Shown here piece after piece: positions 33,983 through 43,514 of a DNA stretch of 64,000 nucleotides. Under the pieces are notes generated by a model. It did no database searches. It worked only from the letters and a program-made list of their open reading frames with translations, and was not told the origin of the DNA. The position numbers and the translations under genes are program-made. Every line of letters begins with the position of its first letter. Within the stretch, counting starts at the first letter, position 1. This DNA is from Cupriavidus cauae (GTDB lineage Bacteria; Pseudomonadota; Gammaproteobacteria; Burkholderiales; Burkholderiaceae): contig NZ_VWRN01000045.1 in assembly GCF_008632125.1 (NCBI RefSeq), positions 186,001 to 250,000 of the forward strand, written 5' to 3'.

Positions 33983-35200
33983 CTAGCCCGGGCGCTGGCC
34001 CGGAGCCTTCAGGCAATCCTGCGCGCGCCATCCATGCAGCCAGGCCAGCGCGTCGTAGAACTGCTCCTGCGTGCGGTCGACCCACAACGAATTGCGCACC
34101 AGCCGTTCGACGCCCTTGGCGTGGTAGATCCGGCCCATTTCGCGGGCGGAATACAGCACGCGCGCCGTGCGCGGAATCCGGACCTTGTCGTACAGCGCGA
34201 ATGCGGCCTCGAAGTCGCCGTCGCAGTGCTCGACCGCGGCGCCGAGCGTCACCGCGTCCTCCAGCGCCTGGCAGGCGCCCTGCGCGAGGTATTGCGTCAT
34301 CGGATGGGCGGCGTCGCCCAGCAGCGTGGCGCGGCCGAAGCTCCAGCGCTCGACCGGATCGCGGTCGGCGGTCGCCCAGCGTTTCCACGAGGTCGGACGA
34401 TGCAGCATCTGATGCGGGCGCGGATGGATGCCTTCGAAGTAGGACAGCACTTCCTCCTTGCTGCCCTCGCGCACGCCCCACACCTCCTGCTCGCGGCTAT
34501 GGAACGTCACCACCAGGTTGTACTGCTGGCCGCCGCGCAGCGGGTAGTGGACCAGATGGCAATGGGGACCCGCCCAGACCACCGGCGCATTGATGCGCAG
34601 GTCCTGCGGCATGTCCTCCAGTTCGACGACCGCGCGATAGACCACGTGGCCGGTGACGCGTGGCTCGTCGCCCAGCAGCACCTGGCGCACGGCCGACTTG
34701 ACGCCGTCGCAGCCGATCACGGCGTCCGCGCGGTGCCGCTCGCCGCGCTGGTCGATCACGGTGACGCCGTTGTCGTCCTGCTCGAGGCCCTCCACCCGCG
34801 TGGCCGTGCGGAAGCGGATCAGCGGATGGTCCTGCACCGCTTCGAGGATCGACAGATGGATGTCGGCGCGATGGATCACGGCATAGGGATTGCCGAACCG
34901 TTCGCGGTAGCGTTCGCCGACGTCGACCACCGCGACCTCGCTGGCATCGACCGCGTCCATCAGCATCAAATGGTCGGTGAATACCGAGCGGTTGCGCGCC
35001 GCCTCGCCGACGCCAAGCGCGTCCAGCGCGGCGAAGGCATTGGCCGCGAGCTGGATGCCGGCGCCGATCTCGCCGATCTGCTCGGCCTGCTCCAGCAATT
35101 CGATGCGGATGCCCTGCCGCGCGAGGGCCAGCGCCGCGGCCAGGCCGCCGATGCCGCCGCCGACCACGATGACCTTGCGGTCCTGTTGTGTTGTGTTCAT
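33983..35200 (-). CDS. 3-hydroxybenzoate 6-monooxygenase
   Basis: A 405-residue class A flavoprotein hydroxylase. The FAD fingerprint VVGGGIGGLAAALAL is at 12-26, the DG motif GCDGVKS at 163-169 and GDAAHPMTQYLAQGACQALED at about 295-314. It would hydroxylate 3-hydroxybenzoate at C6 with NADH and O2 to give gentisate. The assignment rests on the family pattern and on sitting in one operon with the gentisate ring-cleavage enzymes; salicylate 5- or 1-hydroxylase is less likely in this context. AGGAGAC precedes the ATG. Confidence 0.88.
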   Translation of the reverse strand: MNTTQQDRKVIVVGGGIGGLAAALALARQGIRIELLEQAEQIGEIGAGIQLAANAFAALDALGVGEAARNRSVFTDHLMLMDAVDASEVAVVDVGERYRERFGNPYAVIHRADIHLSILEAVQDHPLIRFRTATRVEGLEQDDNGVTVIDQRGERHRADAVIGCDGVKSAVRQVLLGDEPRVTGHVVYRAVVELEDMPQDLRINAPVVWAGPHCHLVHYPLRGGQQYNLVVTFHSREQEVWGVREGSKEEVLSYFEGIHPRPHQMLHRPTSWKRWATADRDPVERWSFGRATLLGDAAHPMTQYLAQGACQALEDAVTLGAAVEHCDGDFEAAFALYDKVRIPRTARVLYSAREMGRIYHAKGVERLVRNSLWVDRTQEQFYDALAWLHGWRAQDCLKAPGQRPG

Positions 35201-35238
35201 CGATGTCTCCTGTCCCGCTCGCCGGAGCCGCATGGCGC

Positions 35239-35880
35239 TCAGCCTTGATAGTCCGGCTGCCGGCGCGGCTCGGCGGCGCGGAAGGCCGGATGCTCGGCCG
35301 CATGGCGGTAGACCGCCATCGTCAGCGGAAAGCGCTCGGTGTCGCAGCCCATGCGCTGCGCGTTGGCGATCTGGGGCACCAGGCAGCAGTCCGCCAGCGT
35401 TGGCCGGTCGCCGAAGCACCACGGGCCGGCCGCGCGCTTGGCCAGCAGCCGTTCGACCATGGCCAGGCCCTCGTCGACCCAGTGCCGGTACCACGCATCC
35501 TTCTGCTCCGGCGATACGCCCAGCGTGTCCTGCAGATAGCGCAGCACGCGCAGATTGTTGACCGGATGGATGTCGCAGGCGATCGCATACGACAGCTCCA
35601 GCACGCGCGCCCGCGCTTCGGGGTCGGCGGGGATCAGCCGCGGTTCCGGATGGCGCGCATCGAGGTAGTCGACGATCGCCAGCGATTGCCCCAGGTGCAG
35701 GTCGCCGTCGGCCAGCGCCGGCACGCTGGCCGAGGGGTTGATCCGCTCGACATAGCTGGCGTCGCGATGCGCGCCGTTGCGGATATTGACCGGCACGTAG
35801 TCGTAGGGCAGGCCCTTCAGCGCGAGCGCGATGCGCACGCGGTAGGACGTCGAGCTGTTGAAGAAGCTGTGCAGCTGCAT
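35239..35880 (-). CDS. nagL: maleylpyruvate/maleylacetoacetate isomerase (zeta-class GST)
   Basis: A 213-residue glutathione-dependent cis-trans isomerase. The zeta-class signature SSTSYRVRIAL (residues 9-19) and the proline-cis loop PSASVPAL are present, with the helical domain CDIHPVNNLRVLRYL. In the gentisate pathway it turns maleylpyruvate into fumarylpyruvate. It lies between the hydrolase and the monooxygenase genes, 13 and 38 bases away. Confidence 0.92.
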   Translation of the reverse strand: MQLHSFFNSSTSYRVRIALALKGLPYDYVPVNIRNGAHRDASYVERINPSASVPALADGDLHLGQSLAIVDYLDARHPEPRLIPADPEARARVLELSYAIACDIHPVNNLRVLRYLQDTLGVSPEQKDAWYRHWVDEGLAMVERLLAKRAAGPWCFGDRPTLADCCLVPQIANAQRMGCDTERFPLTMAVYRHAAEHPAFRAAEPRRQPDYQG

Positions 35881-35893
35881 GATCGGCTTCCGC

Positions 35894-36595
35894 TCAGACG
35901 ATGCGCACCGACAGTTCGCCGAGTCCCTGCACGCCGGCCACCATTTGCTGTCCCGGCTTCACCGCGCCGACGCCTTCCGGCGTGCCGGTAAAGATCAGGT
36001 CGCCCGCTTGCAGGCGGAAGTACTGCGACAGGCAGGCCACCGTTTCCGCGACCGACCAGATCAGATGCGAGACATTGCTGCGCTGGCGCGTCTCGCCATC
36101 CACCGTCAGCCACAGATCGGCCTGCTCGGGATGGCCGACGTCGGCAGCGCGATGCAGCGGGCCGATCGGTGCCGACGCATCGAAGGCCTTGCCGATTTCC
36201 CAGGGCCGGCCCATCTCCCGCATTTTCATCTGCAGGTCGCGCCGGGTCATGTCGAGACCCACCGCATAGCCCCAGACGTGGTCGAGCGCCTGCTCGACCG
36301 GAATATCGCTGCCGCCACGGCCGATCGCGGCCACCAGTTCCGCTTCGTAGTGATAGTTCTGCGTCTGCGAGGGGTAGGGCAGCGACAGCGTGTCGCCGTA
36401 GGCCACCGGAATCACCGCGTCGGCCGGCTTGCAGAAGAAGAACGGCGGCTCGCGGTCCGGATCGAAGCCCATTTCACGGGCATGCGCGGCGTAGTTGCGG
36501 CCGACGCAGTAGACGCGGCGAACTGGGAAGCGGTCGTCGCCGCTGCCGGCAACGGGAATGGCGACGGTGGGCGCCGGATCGAAAACATAGGGCAT
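35894..36595 (-). CDS. nagK: fumarylpyruvate hydrolase (FAH family)
   Basis: A 233-residue member of the fumarylacetoacetate hydrolase family. VYCVGRNYAAHAREMG and FFFCKPADAV are at the start, the metal ligands come from YHYEAELVAAIG and GLDMTRRDLQ, and FTGTPEGVGAV is near the C-terminus. In this operon it would split fumarylpyruvate into fumarate and pyruvate, completing the gentisate pathway. The ATG at 36595 gives the usual length; an in-frame Met further upstream is less likely. Confidence 0.92.
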   Translation of the reverse strand: MPYVFDPAPTVAIPVAGSGDDRFPVRRVYCVGRNYAAHAREMGFDPDREPPFFFCKPADAVIPVAYGDTLSLPYPSQTQNYHYEAELVAAIGRGGSDIPVEQALDHVWGYAVGLDMTRRDLQMKMREMGRPWEIGKAFDASAPIGPLHRAADVGHPEQADLWLTVDGETRQRSNVSHLIWSVAETVACLSQYFRLQAGDLIFTGTPEGVGAVKPGQQMVAGVQGLGELSVRIV

Positions 36596-36692
36596 GGGAA
36601 GTCCTTGCAGGATCGTATCGTTCAGGAATGGAATGCGCGGATGACGGGCGCGGCGGTATGCCCCGCGCACGCCGGTGTCCCAATGCAGGCGG

Positions 36693-37739
36693 TCAGAGCC
36701 GTTCCTCGCGCAGCAGATTCAATGCGCTGAGCACAGGGCGGTCCGAATAGCTGAACAGCACCGCGTCCTCGACGCACGCCAGCTGCACCGGCTGCCACGA
36801 TGGCGCGACGAAGATGTCGCGTGGCTCGAACTGGAACTGCATCTCGCCGATGCGCGCGGTGCCGCGGCCCTCGACGACGCTGTAGACGGTCGCATCGGTG
36901 CTGCGATAGGTGCGGCCCTGGAAGCCGGCCGGCAGCAGCTGCATGAAGGTGGCCATGGTCGGCATCGGCCAGCCGCCGGTGGCGGGATTGACGTAGCGCA
37001 GCTTGACGCCGTCCCACGGGTCGAGCTCGCCATGGCGGTAGAGCTGGTCCAGCGCTTCGCGCGTCCTCGCATACGGATAGCTGAAGATCGGCGAACTGCC
37101 GCCGGTCGGCTGATGGCGCACCGGCACCATGTTGTTGCCATAGCGCGCGAAGCTGTTGCCCTCGGGGCGCGTGACCGGCTGCACGGCTTCGGGATAGCTC
37201 TCGGCGAAGCCGGCATCGAGCTGCAGCAGCAGCGGGATATCCAGTCCGTCGAGCCAGACCACGGGTTCGCCGCCGTCCGCCTCGAGCGGATTGCCGTGGT
37301 CATGCCAGGTCCACGACGGCGTGATGATGAAATCGCCGGGATGCATCGTCGTGCGTTCGCCGTCGACCGCGGTCCACGCGCCCTGGCCCTCGACGATGAA
37401 GCGCAGCGCGGACTGCGTATGGCGATGGCTGGGCGCGATTTCGCCGGGCAGGATCAGTTGCAGGCCCGCGTACAGCGTCGACGTAATGCTCGATTTGCCG
37501 CGCAGGCCGGGGTTTTCCAGCACCAGCACGCGGCGTACCGCTTCCTCGGCGCTGATTACCGAACCCGCCTGCATCACCAGCGGACGGATCTGCTCGTATT
37601 TCCAGATCGCCGGCTGCGCCTTCGGCTGCGGTTGCGGCGGCACCAGTGCGTGCAGCGATTCCCACAGCGGCGCCATATGGCTGCGCCCGATCTGCTCGTA
37701 GTAGGCCGCGCGGGCGATATCCCGCTTGCTGTTCGACAT
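36693..37739 (-). CDS. gtdA: gentisate 1,2-dioxygenase
   Basis: A 348-residue bicupin Fe(II) dioxygenase that opens the ring of gentisate to maleylpyruvate. The N-terminal cupin has the iron ligands His105/His107 ([12 protein letters not shown]) and His146 (WTWHDHGN), followed by WLDGLDIPL, a sequence typical of this enzyme. TGGAG precedes the ATG at 37739; the frame is open further upstream but that part has no family similarity. It is the first gene of the operon and is divergent from a LysR gene. Confidence 0.95.
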   Translation of the reverse strand: MSNSKRDIARAAYYEQIGRSHMAPLWESLHALVPPQPQPKAQPAIWKYEQIRPLVMQAGSVISAEEAVRRVLVLENPGLRGKSSITSTLYAGLQLILPGEIAPSHRHTQSALRFIVEGQGAWTAVDGERTTMHPGDFIITPSWTWHDHGNPLEADGGEPVVWLDGLDIPLLLQLDAGFAESYPEAVQPVTRPEGNSFARYGNNMVPVRHQPTGGSSPIFSYPYARTREALDQLYRHGELDPWDGVKLRYVNPATGGWPMPTMATFMQLLPAGFQGRTYRSTDATVYSVVEGRGTARIGEMQFQFEPRDIFVAPSWQPVQLACVEDAVLFSYSDRPVLSALNLLREERL

Positions 37740-37889
37740 CGAGGTCTCCAATCGAGAAGGCACCGGCGGAGGCCCCCATCTCCCGTCTGCGGATGAGAGG
37801 CAGGGCGGCTTGTCCGCGTCATTCGTCGTTATTCGTTGGTTGGGACTGTAGCCGTGCAGGTATATTTCGAAAAATGAATTGTTGATCTG

Positions 37890-37907
37890 ATCCATACGAA
37901 TATGGAT
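37890..37907. promoter_or_regulatory. palindromic LysR-type site between gentisate operon and lysR
   Basis: ATCCATA (37890-37896), four bases, TATGGAT (37901-37907) is a perfect inverted repeat in a locally AT-rich stretch 23 bases before the LysR start and 150 bases before the dioxygenase start. Its place in the divergent promoter region suggests that it is the LysR recognition site. Confidence 0.6.
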
Positions 37908-37929
37908 ATGACTGGGAGGGTTTTCCCTG

Positions 37930-38850
37930 ATGGATTGGACACACAGGCTGCGGCTTCGCAACCTGCAAATGCTGTTGAGCCTGGCCGAGACCGGCAACAT
38001 GAGCCAGACCGCGGCGGCGCTCAATACCACGCAGCCCGGCCTGTCGAAGTGGCTGCGCGAACTGGAGGAGGACATCGGCCTGCCGCTGTTCGAGCGGCAC
38101 GCGCGCGGCCTGCGGCCGACGCCTTACGGCGAATCGCTGATCGAACATGCGCGCCGCATCGAAGCGCAGCTCGATAGCGCGCGCGACGATCTGCAGGCGC
38201 TGCGCGATGGCGGCAGCGGCCTCGTGGTGATCGGCACCTCCGGCGCATCGGCGGCCGATACCGTGCCGCTGGCGGTGGTGCGGCTGCTCAAGGCGATGCC
38301 CGGCGCGCAGATCCGCCTGGTCGAGAGCACGATGGACGAGCTGATGAGCCGGCTCGCGCGCGGCGAGCTCGATATCGTGGTCGGGCGCTCCGCGCCCGAG
38401 TTGCAGGACGCGCGCCTGCGTACCGAGGCCCTGTACATGGAGCCGATCCACTTCGTCGCGCGCCCCAAGCATCCACTGCTGTCGATGGCGGCGCTCGACT
38501 GGACCGCGCTCGAATCGTTCCAATGGGTGATCTGGCCGCGCGGCACGCCGATCCGCAATGCGCTCGAATCCGCGTTGGCGGCGGCGGGGCGCCCGTTGCC
38601 CGCGCGCTGCGTCGAGTCCAATTCGACCATCCTGAACCTGACGCTGCTGAACCATACGAACATGATCGGCGTCGCCTCGCACCGCACCGCGCGCCGTCTT
38701 GAGGATCTGGGCGCGCTGCGCATCGTGCCGTTGCGGCTGTCGGGCTTCGGCTCGGTGTCGATGTATTGGCGCGAGGACAGCTTCCGCCGCGGCGCGGTGG
38801 TGGCCGCGCTCGATGCCTTGCGCGAAGCGGGCGGGGGTGGCAGCGTGTGA
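37930..38850 (+). CDS. LysR family transcriptional regulator (GbpR/mhbR-like)
   Basis: A 306-residue LysR protein: helix-turn-helix at about residues 8-65 ([36 protein letters not shown]), then a two-lobe sensor domain. GGGAGGG lies in the leader before the ATG. It is divergent from the gentisate operon and is its probable activator, with 3-hydroxybenzoate or gentisate as the likely inducer. A Bug gene follows after 187 bases. Confidence 0.92.
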   Translation: MDWTHRLRLRNLQMLLSLAETGNMSQTAAALNTTQPGLSKWLRELEEDIGLPLFERHARGLRPTPYGESLIEHARRIEAQLDSARDDLQALRDGGSGLVVIGTSGASAADTVPLAVVRLLKAMPGAQIRLVESTMDELMSRLARGELDIVVGRSAPELQDARLRTEALYMEPIHFVARPKHPLLSMAALDWTALESFQWVIWPRGTPIRNALESALAAAGRPLPARCVESNSTILNLTLLNHTNMIGVASHRTARRLEDLGALRIVPLRLSGFGSVSMYWREDSFRRGAVVAALDALREAGGGGSV

Positions 38851-38918
38851 CGGTGGTCTGCCGTCTCGAACGGTCCCACGCGCACGTGCGGATTGGATAT
38901 GATGGCGCCCGCCGGCTT

Positions 38919-38974
38919 GCATCGGCATCGGCTTCGGCATCGGCTTCGGCATCGGCTTCGGCTTCGGCATCGGC
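38919..38974. repeat. tandem repeat of 6/12-bp units in the leader of a Bug gene
   Basis: Alternating CATCGG and CTTCGG hexamers, mostly arranged as the 12-mer CATCGGCTTCGG, fill 56 bp in the region before the Bug gene at 39038. It codes for nothing recognisable. Confidence 0.9.
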
Positions 38975-39037
38975 CTGCGAGCCGCAACAACGACAACAAC
39001 GAACGCAAATCATCACCACACGAAAGGAGACCGCCTC

Positions 39038-40057
39038 ATGACGCCAATCACGCCCATGACGCCTCGCATCCGCCATCTTCCCCGCCGCACCGTTCTCGGC
39101 ATCGCGCTCGCCGGCCTCGCCACCGCCATGCTCGGACTGCCGAAGCCCGCCAGCGCCGCCGACTATCCGACCAAGCCGATCCGCTTCATCGTGCCCTACG
39201 CCGCGGGCGGCACCACCGACCTGGTGGCACGCACCGTCGGCCAGCGTGTCGCCGAGAAGCTGGGCCAGCCCGTGGTGATCGAGAACCGGCCGGGCGCCGG
39301 CGGCAATATCGGCATGGAGGCCGTGGCCAAGGCGGCGCCGGACGGCTATACGATCGGCTTCGGCGCGATCTCCACCAATGCACTGAACCCGCATATCTAC
39401 AAGGCGATGCCTTTCGATCCGCGCCGCGATTTCACCGCGGTGAGCCTGCTCGGCACATCCACCATCGTGCTGGAGGTCGGCAACCAGCTGCCGGTCAAGA
39501 CCGTCGCCGAACTGGTGGCCTGGGCCAAGCGCAATCCCGGCCTGACCTATGCGACCGCGGGCACCGGCACCTCGATGCATCTGGCCGGCGCGATGTTTGC
39601 GCAAATGACGGGCACCAGCCTGACCCACGTGCCGTACAAGGGCAGCAGCCCGGCAATCAACGACATGCTTGGCGGACATATCCCCGTGATGTTCGACAAC
39701 CTGCCGGCCTCGCTGCCGCATATCCAGGCCGGCAAGCTGCGCGCGCTGGCGGTGGCGGGCAGCACGCGCTCGCCGGCATTGCCCAATGTGCCGACGCTGG
39801 CCGAGGCGGGACTGGCCGGCTATTCGGTTGAGCCGTGGTTCGGCGTGTACGGGCCCGCCGGCATGCCGGCCGACATCGTGCAGAAGCTCAATGCGGCGTT
39901 TGTCGAGGCGCTGGGCAGTGCGCCGGTGCGCGACAAGCTGGTGCAGGCCGGCTTCAACCCGAAGTCGTCGAGCGCCGCCGAGCTGCAAGCACTGACGCAG
40001 GCGGAATACGAGAAGTTCGGCAAGGTGGCGCGCAGCGCGAATATCACGGTGGATTGA
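39038..40057 (+). CDS. Bug/TctC family tripartite tricarboxylate transporter substrate-binding protein
   Basis: A 339-residue periplasmic receptor. The N-terminus MTPITPMTP is encoded by a 9-bp tandem repeat; then a twin-arginine-like PRRTVLGIALAG core and an ASA cleavage site. The mature part has YPTKPIRFIVPYAAGGTTDLV, IENRPGAGGNIGMEAV and AAPDGYTIGF. AAGGAGA precedes the ATG. It follows the LysR gene of the gentisate locus on the same strand, so its ligand may be a hydroxybenzoate or related acid, but the MFS importer already serves that locus and the link is only positional. Confidence 0.93.
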   Translation: MTPITPMTPRIRHLPRRTVLGIALAGLATAMLGLPKPASAADYPTKPIRFIVPYAAGGTTDLVARTVGQRVAEKLGQPVVIENRPGAGGNIGMEAVAKAAPDGYTIGFGAISTNALNPHIYKAMPFDPRRDFTAVSLLGTSTIVLEVGNQLPVKTVAELVAWAKRNPGLTYATAGTGTSMHLAGAMFAQMTGTSLTHVPYKGSSPAINDMLGGHIPVMFDNLPASLPHIQAGKLRALAVAGSTRSPALPNVPTLAEAGLAGYSVEPWFGVYGPAGMPADIVQKLNAAFVEALGSAPVRDKLVQAGFNPKSSSAAELQALTQAEYEKFGKVARSANITVD

Positions 40058-40072
40058 GGCTCGAGCGCGCGG

Positions 40073-40108
40073 CGGCGGGCGTACCCCGCGTCGTGCCGAG
40101 GCCCGCCG
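40073..40108. terminator. hairpin between converging Bug and fimbrial genes
   Basis: CGGCGGGC (40073-40080) and GCCCGCCG (40101-40108) form an 8-bp perfect stem with a 20-base loop filling the 51-bp gap between converging stops. A bidirectional terminator is likely; no T tract is seen. Confidence 0.5.
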
Positions 40109-41071
40109 TCAGTACGTCACCGTGACGGTGACCGTATCGGCGTAGGTACCCGCGACCGGAGTCTGCTGGGCCGGCACGCGGCCATACACCGTGTAGCTTT
40201 GCGTGGCGCCGGTGCCGGTTGCCGACAGGACGCTCGTTCCGGTGGTGCCGTCTCCCCAGGGCACGGAGTAGGCGGCGTTCTGGTACAGCTGATAGCCGAT
40301 CTGCTCGGTGCCGCCGCTGCGTTGCATCCGCCGGTTCGCCACGGAGGCGCCGGCCGAGGTGCCGGCGTTGATGGCCAGCGTGTACGGGCTGCCATTGGTG
40401 CATCGGGCCGTAATGGTGCCGGTGGCGGTGGCGTCGGCAGAGAGCAGGCCGCGCGTGCCGAAATCCACGTTGGTTGCCGTGATGATGCAATCGCTGATGA
40501 CGTTTGCCGTCACGGTGAACGGAAACCTGGCGACGGGGCTGGTCAGCGTGGCGCAGTTCGGCGCGACCAGCACGTATTCGGCGTAGTTCATCTCCGTGAA
40601 TGCCGCCGTGAACGCCGACTGATAGGCTCCGGCCCGTACCGTGCTCTGGTTGGCGGGAACCTGGCCGTACACCGGGACGGTGGCCTGGCCGGTGCCGAGC
40701 GTCATCGGAATGTCGATCTGCACGTAGCTCGTCCCGCTCCCTCCGCGCGGTCCCCAGACCGTCGTGTAGCCGCTGTTCGTATAGAGGTTGTAGTTCAGCG
40801 CCCCGCTGCCGCTGCTCAGCGTGCGCGGCAGCAGCGCCGTGCCGCCGCTGCCTGTGCCGATGCCCAGGCAAACGCGCGCGCGGCCCAGCGCAAAGCCGGT
40901 GCAGTTGATGGAGATGCTGCCGTTGGCGGTGGAGGCTGCGCCGGAGACCGGGCTGACGGTGCCGAACGTCAGATTGGAAGCGGTGGCGGTGCAGGTCTGG
41001 CCTTGCGCGGCGCTCGCCAGTGCGAGCAGCAGGGCGGCCAGAGTCAGGCGGGCGATGCGATGCATGTTCAT
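40109..41071 (-). CDS. spore coat U (SCPU) domain protein, tandem domains; probable fimbrial tip subunit
   Basis: A 320-residue secreted protein with two SCPU domains in tandem: about residues 25-170 (CTATASNLTFGTVSPVSG start) and 180-320 (CIITATNVDFGTRG start), each with the Cys pair and an F/Y-rich final strand; the C-terminus TVTVTVTY is the donor-strand type end. In archaic (Csu-like) fimbriae the two-domain subunit caps the fibre and binds surfaces. It is last in the operon; its ATG overlaps the usher stop (ATGA), so it is coupled to it. Confidence 0.87.
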   Translation of the reverse strand: MNMHRIARLTLAALLLALASAAQGQTCTATASNLTFGTVSPVSGAASTANGSISINCTGFALGRARVCLGIGTGSGGTALLPRTLSSGSGALNYNLYTNSGYTTVWGPRGGSGTSYVQIDIPMTLGTGQATVPVYGQVPANQSTVRAGAYQSAFTAAFTEMNYAEYVLVAPNCATLTSPVARFPFTVTANVISDCIITATNVDFGTRGLLSADATATGTITARCTNGSPYTLAINAGTSAGASVANRRMQRSGGTEQIGYQLYQNAAYSVPWGDGTTGTSVLSATGTGATQSYTVYGRVPAQQTPVAGTYADTVTVTVTY

Positions 41072-43500
41072 GGCCCTGTCGGCGTGCAGGCAACGCGGCC
41101 CATCATCGGTATCGGAGAGGTGGAGGCGCGATAGCCGATTTCGGCCCGGCATTTCCCGCTCGGCGGGTCGGCCTCGATGACATTGCGATCCGACCAGTTG
41201 TCGAAGTACGCCAGTCCGTCATAGCCGACGATCGTCGTGGCCAGCGCGCTATTCGGGTCATCGCGTGCGAGCATGCGGGCGACCGTGCCGGCCGGCAACG
41301 GCGCGCCCGCGGCGTCCGTCAGGGTTACCTGTCCCGCCCGGATCGGCGTGATGTCGAAGCGCGCCAGCGCGCCGGCCTGCCACGCCGGCGCGATGTTCAA
41401 CGTGGGCGTGCTCAGGCGCGTGTTGGCGGGCAGGGACAGCGCGTCGATGCCGACGCGGTTCGACTGATACGGCATCAGGTTGGGGACCAGGAAATGGCCG
41501 TTGCGGTCCGTCGCGCCGATTCTGCGGTTCTCGACCAGTACCGGTACGCCGGCATGGCCGCCGGTGGACACGAGCGCAAAGCCGTCGGTCACTCGGCGTG
41601 CCGCCATGACTGCGCCGTCCATCACCACGACCGACCCCGTGGCATTGACCGCCATGCGTGTTTCGCCGTCGATCGATTGCACGCCGCCGAGCACCTCCCC
41701 ATACGGGCCGCGGTAGCTCAGCTGCGCGAGGCCGCGCGAAAGCCCGGCATTCCTGCTGCCCTGGACCTGCCAGCCCCATCCTCCGTCGAAGGCCGGCGTG
41801 CGGCTGGCGCTGGCATAAAGGGCTTCCCTGCCGCCATCGTTGCCCGCTGACACGGAGGCCGAGGTGGAAGGCCCCAGCACCACGGTGAGGGTCAGCAGCA
41901 CACCTTGCATGCGTGGTTCGGCGAAATCGCGATAGGCACTGAGGCTCAGCGAATAGTCGCGCGCGAGCTGCGTGGTGAAGGCCAGCGAGCCGATGCGCGA
42001 GCGGCCGATCAGTCCATCGTCGAGGTGTACGTAGTTGAGCGCCACGTTGCCGTTGCGCGCCACCGGCATTGCGAAGGTCGCGCGATACAGCGCGCCTGGA
42101 AACGGCGCCCCGGCGCGCGCCGCCAGATCGGTGAAGCGTCCCGCGGTGCGGCTGCCTTGCAGGTCAAGTGTCAGGGACGGCGTGCGCAGCTGATAGCCCA
42201 GCGAAAACAACGTGCCGTTGCCTCGGCCAACGCTTTCGGCCGCGGCCGCACTGACCACGCCGGCACCGCCCAGCCGCCACAGGACGCCTGCGCCGGTCAC
42301 ATAGCTGCCGGGCATCACCTCCACATGGCCTTCCAGCGTCAGTTCCGAGGTGAGCCCGTAGCGCAGCGAGCCGCTGCCTGCCGGCTGGCTGCCGTACTCG
42401 AACGAGCGCAGGCCATATTGCTCGCGCAGAAAGCCCGCTTCGACCGAGTAGTCCAGCAGGCCCGCGGCCATCATGCGGGTATCGACATACAAGGGCAGCG
42501 AGGTGGCGACATCGCGGCCGAGCATGTCGCGCACCACGATCGTCGCCTGTCCCGCGCCCGTCAGCGCCGGCGCACCGCTGAGGACGAACGGGCCGCTGGG
42601 TACCTGGCCGCTGTACTGGCGGACATTGTTGACGTACAGATCGACGGCGCTGGGAACCGCGGCCGTCGCGCCCAGCTGCGGCACGGGGTAGGTCACCATA
42701 TCGGGCCGCAGCGCGAAGTTGCGGCGGTACTGCACGCCGCCCAGCCTGACCGAGCGGGTCCACGACAGTGCGCCGGAGATGGCGTCGCCCAGCTGCAGCG
42801 TGGTCAGCCCCGAAGGGTCCGGCCGTGCGTAGCTCGTGTCGAGCCGGATATAGCGGTTGTCGTCGCGATAGAAGGTGGCGAAACCGGTATTGCTGATGAC
42901 GCCCTGGGAAAAGAAGAAACGCTGTTCGGTGTAGAGGCCGAGCGCCGCCGCTGTGCCCGGCTGGCCGTAGGCATCGTAGTTCAGCAGCATGCCGGTGCCC
43001 GGCGTGACGGTGGCGGGCCGCCGCGGCATGGTATCGACGACGTTGGGCAGGCGGCGGGCATCGTCGACGGTCAGCCGGACCTGCTGGACCGCTTCGAGAT
43101 ATTGGTAAGCCAGGCCGCCAATGCCGTCGAGCGCGACATGTCCGTCCGCCGCGGGAGTCAGGTCGTCGGTTCGGATGCCGATCTCCCGTAGTTCCTGCAC
43201 GGTGGCGAACAGGCGACCGCCGCTCCAGCGGAAGCGCGCGACCATGCCGAGCGGTGCCTCGTTCAGGATCACGTCGAGCGCCACGTGCTGTGCGTCGGCA
43301 ACGTCAGCATCGCGTGGGGAATCGGGCGGTGCCGCGGAGGGCGGCTGTGCCGCGGCGGGGCTCGGTTGCAGCCATGACGACAGCGACCACAGCAGCGACC
43401 ACAGCAGCGACCACAGCAGCGACCACAGCAGAGGCCACGGCAGGCGCCGCCATCGACCGCCAACGCGCAGGCATCCCTGTTCCCGGACACATCGTGCCAC
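41068..43500 (-). CDS. fimbrial outer-membrane usher (FimD/PapC family, archaic type)
   Basis: An 810-residue usher that assembles subunits and exports the fibre. The N-terminal domain (VALDVILNEAPLGMVARFRW), the barrel with its plug (LPLYVDTRMMAAGLLDYSVEAG) and the C-terminal domains with a closing Cys pair are visible. I chose the GTG at 43500, 14 bases after the chaperone stop; the frame is open upstream but would overlap the chaperone by 136 bases. The signal peptide contains LLWS four times, encoded by a perfect 12-bp tandem repeat. It sits between the chaperone and the two-domain subunit genes. Confidence 0.9.
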   Translation of the reverse strand: MARCVREQGCLRVGGRWRRLPWPLLWSLLWSLLWSLLWSLSSWLQPSPAAAQPPSAAPPDSPRDADVADAQHVALDVILNEAPLGMVARFRWSGGRLFATVQELREIGIRTDDLTPAADGHVALDGIGGLAYQYLEAVQQVRLTVDDARRLPNVVDTMPRRPATVTPGTGMLLNYDAYGQPGTAAALGLYTEQRFFFSQGVISNTGFATFYRDDNRYIRLDTSYARPDPSGLTTLQLGDAISGALSWTRSVRLGGVQYRRNFALRPDMVTYPVPQLGATAAVPSAVDLYVNNVRQYSGQVPSGPFVLSGAPALTGAGQATIVVRDMLGRDVATSLPLYVDTRMMAAGLLDYSVEAGFLREQYGLRSFEYGSQPAGSGSLRYGLTSELTLEGHVEVMPGSYVTGAGVLWRLGGAGVVSAAAAESVGRGNGTLFSLGYQLRTPSLTLDLQGSRTAGRFTDLAARAGAPFPGALYRATFAMPVARNGNVALNYVHLDDGLIGRSRIGSLAFTTQLARDYSLSLSAYRDFAEPRMQGVLLTLTVVLGPSTSASVSAGNDGGREALYASASRTPAFDGGWGWQVQGSRNAGLSRGLAQLSYRGPYGEVLGGVQSIDGETRMAVNATGSVVVMDGAVMAARRVTDGFALVSTGGHAGVPVLVENRRIGATDRNGHFLVPNLMPYQSNRVGIDALSLPANTRLSTPTLNIAPAWQAGALARFDITPIRAGQVTLTDAAGAPLPAGTVARMLARDDPNSALATTIVGYDGLAYFDNWSDRNVIEADPPSGKCRAEIGYRASTSPIPMMGRVACTPTGP
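43381..43440. repeat. 12-bp tandem repeat inside the usher signal-peptide coding region
   Basis: Four perfect copies of CAGCGACCACAG (43381-43428) and a fifth degenerate copy (43429-43440). On the minus strand they encode repeated LLWS in the hydrophobic core of the usher signal peptide. Because 12 is a multiple of 3, copy-number changes would alter core length without shifting the frame. Confidence 0.97.
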
Positions 43501-43514
43501 TGCCTGGCGGTCCC

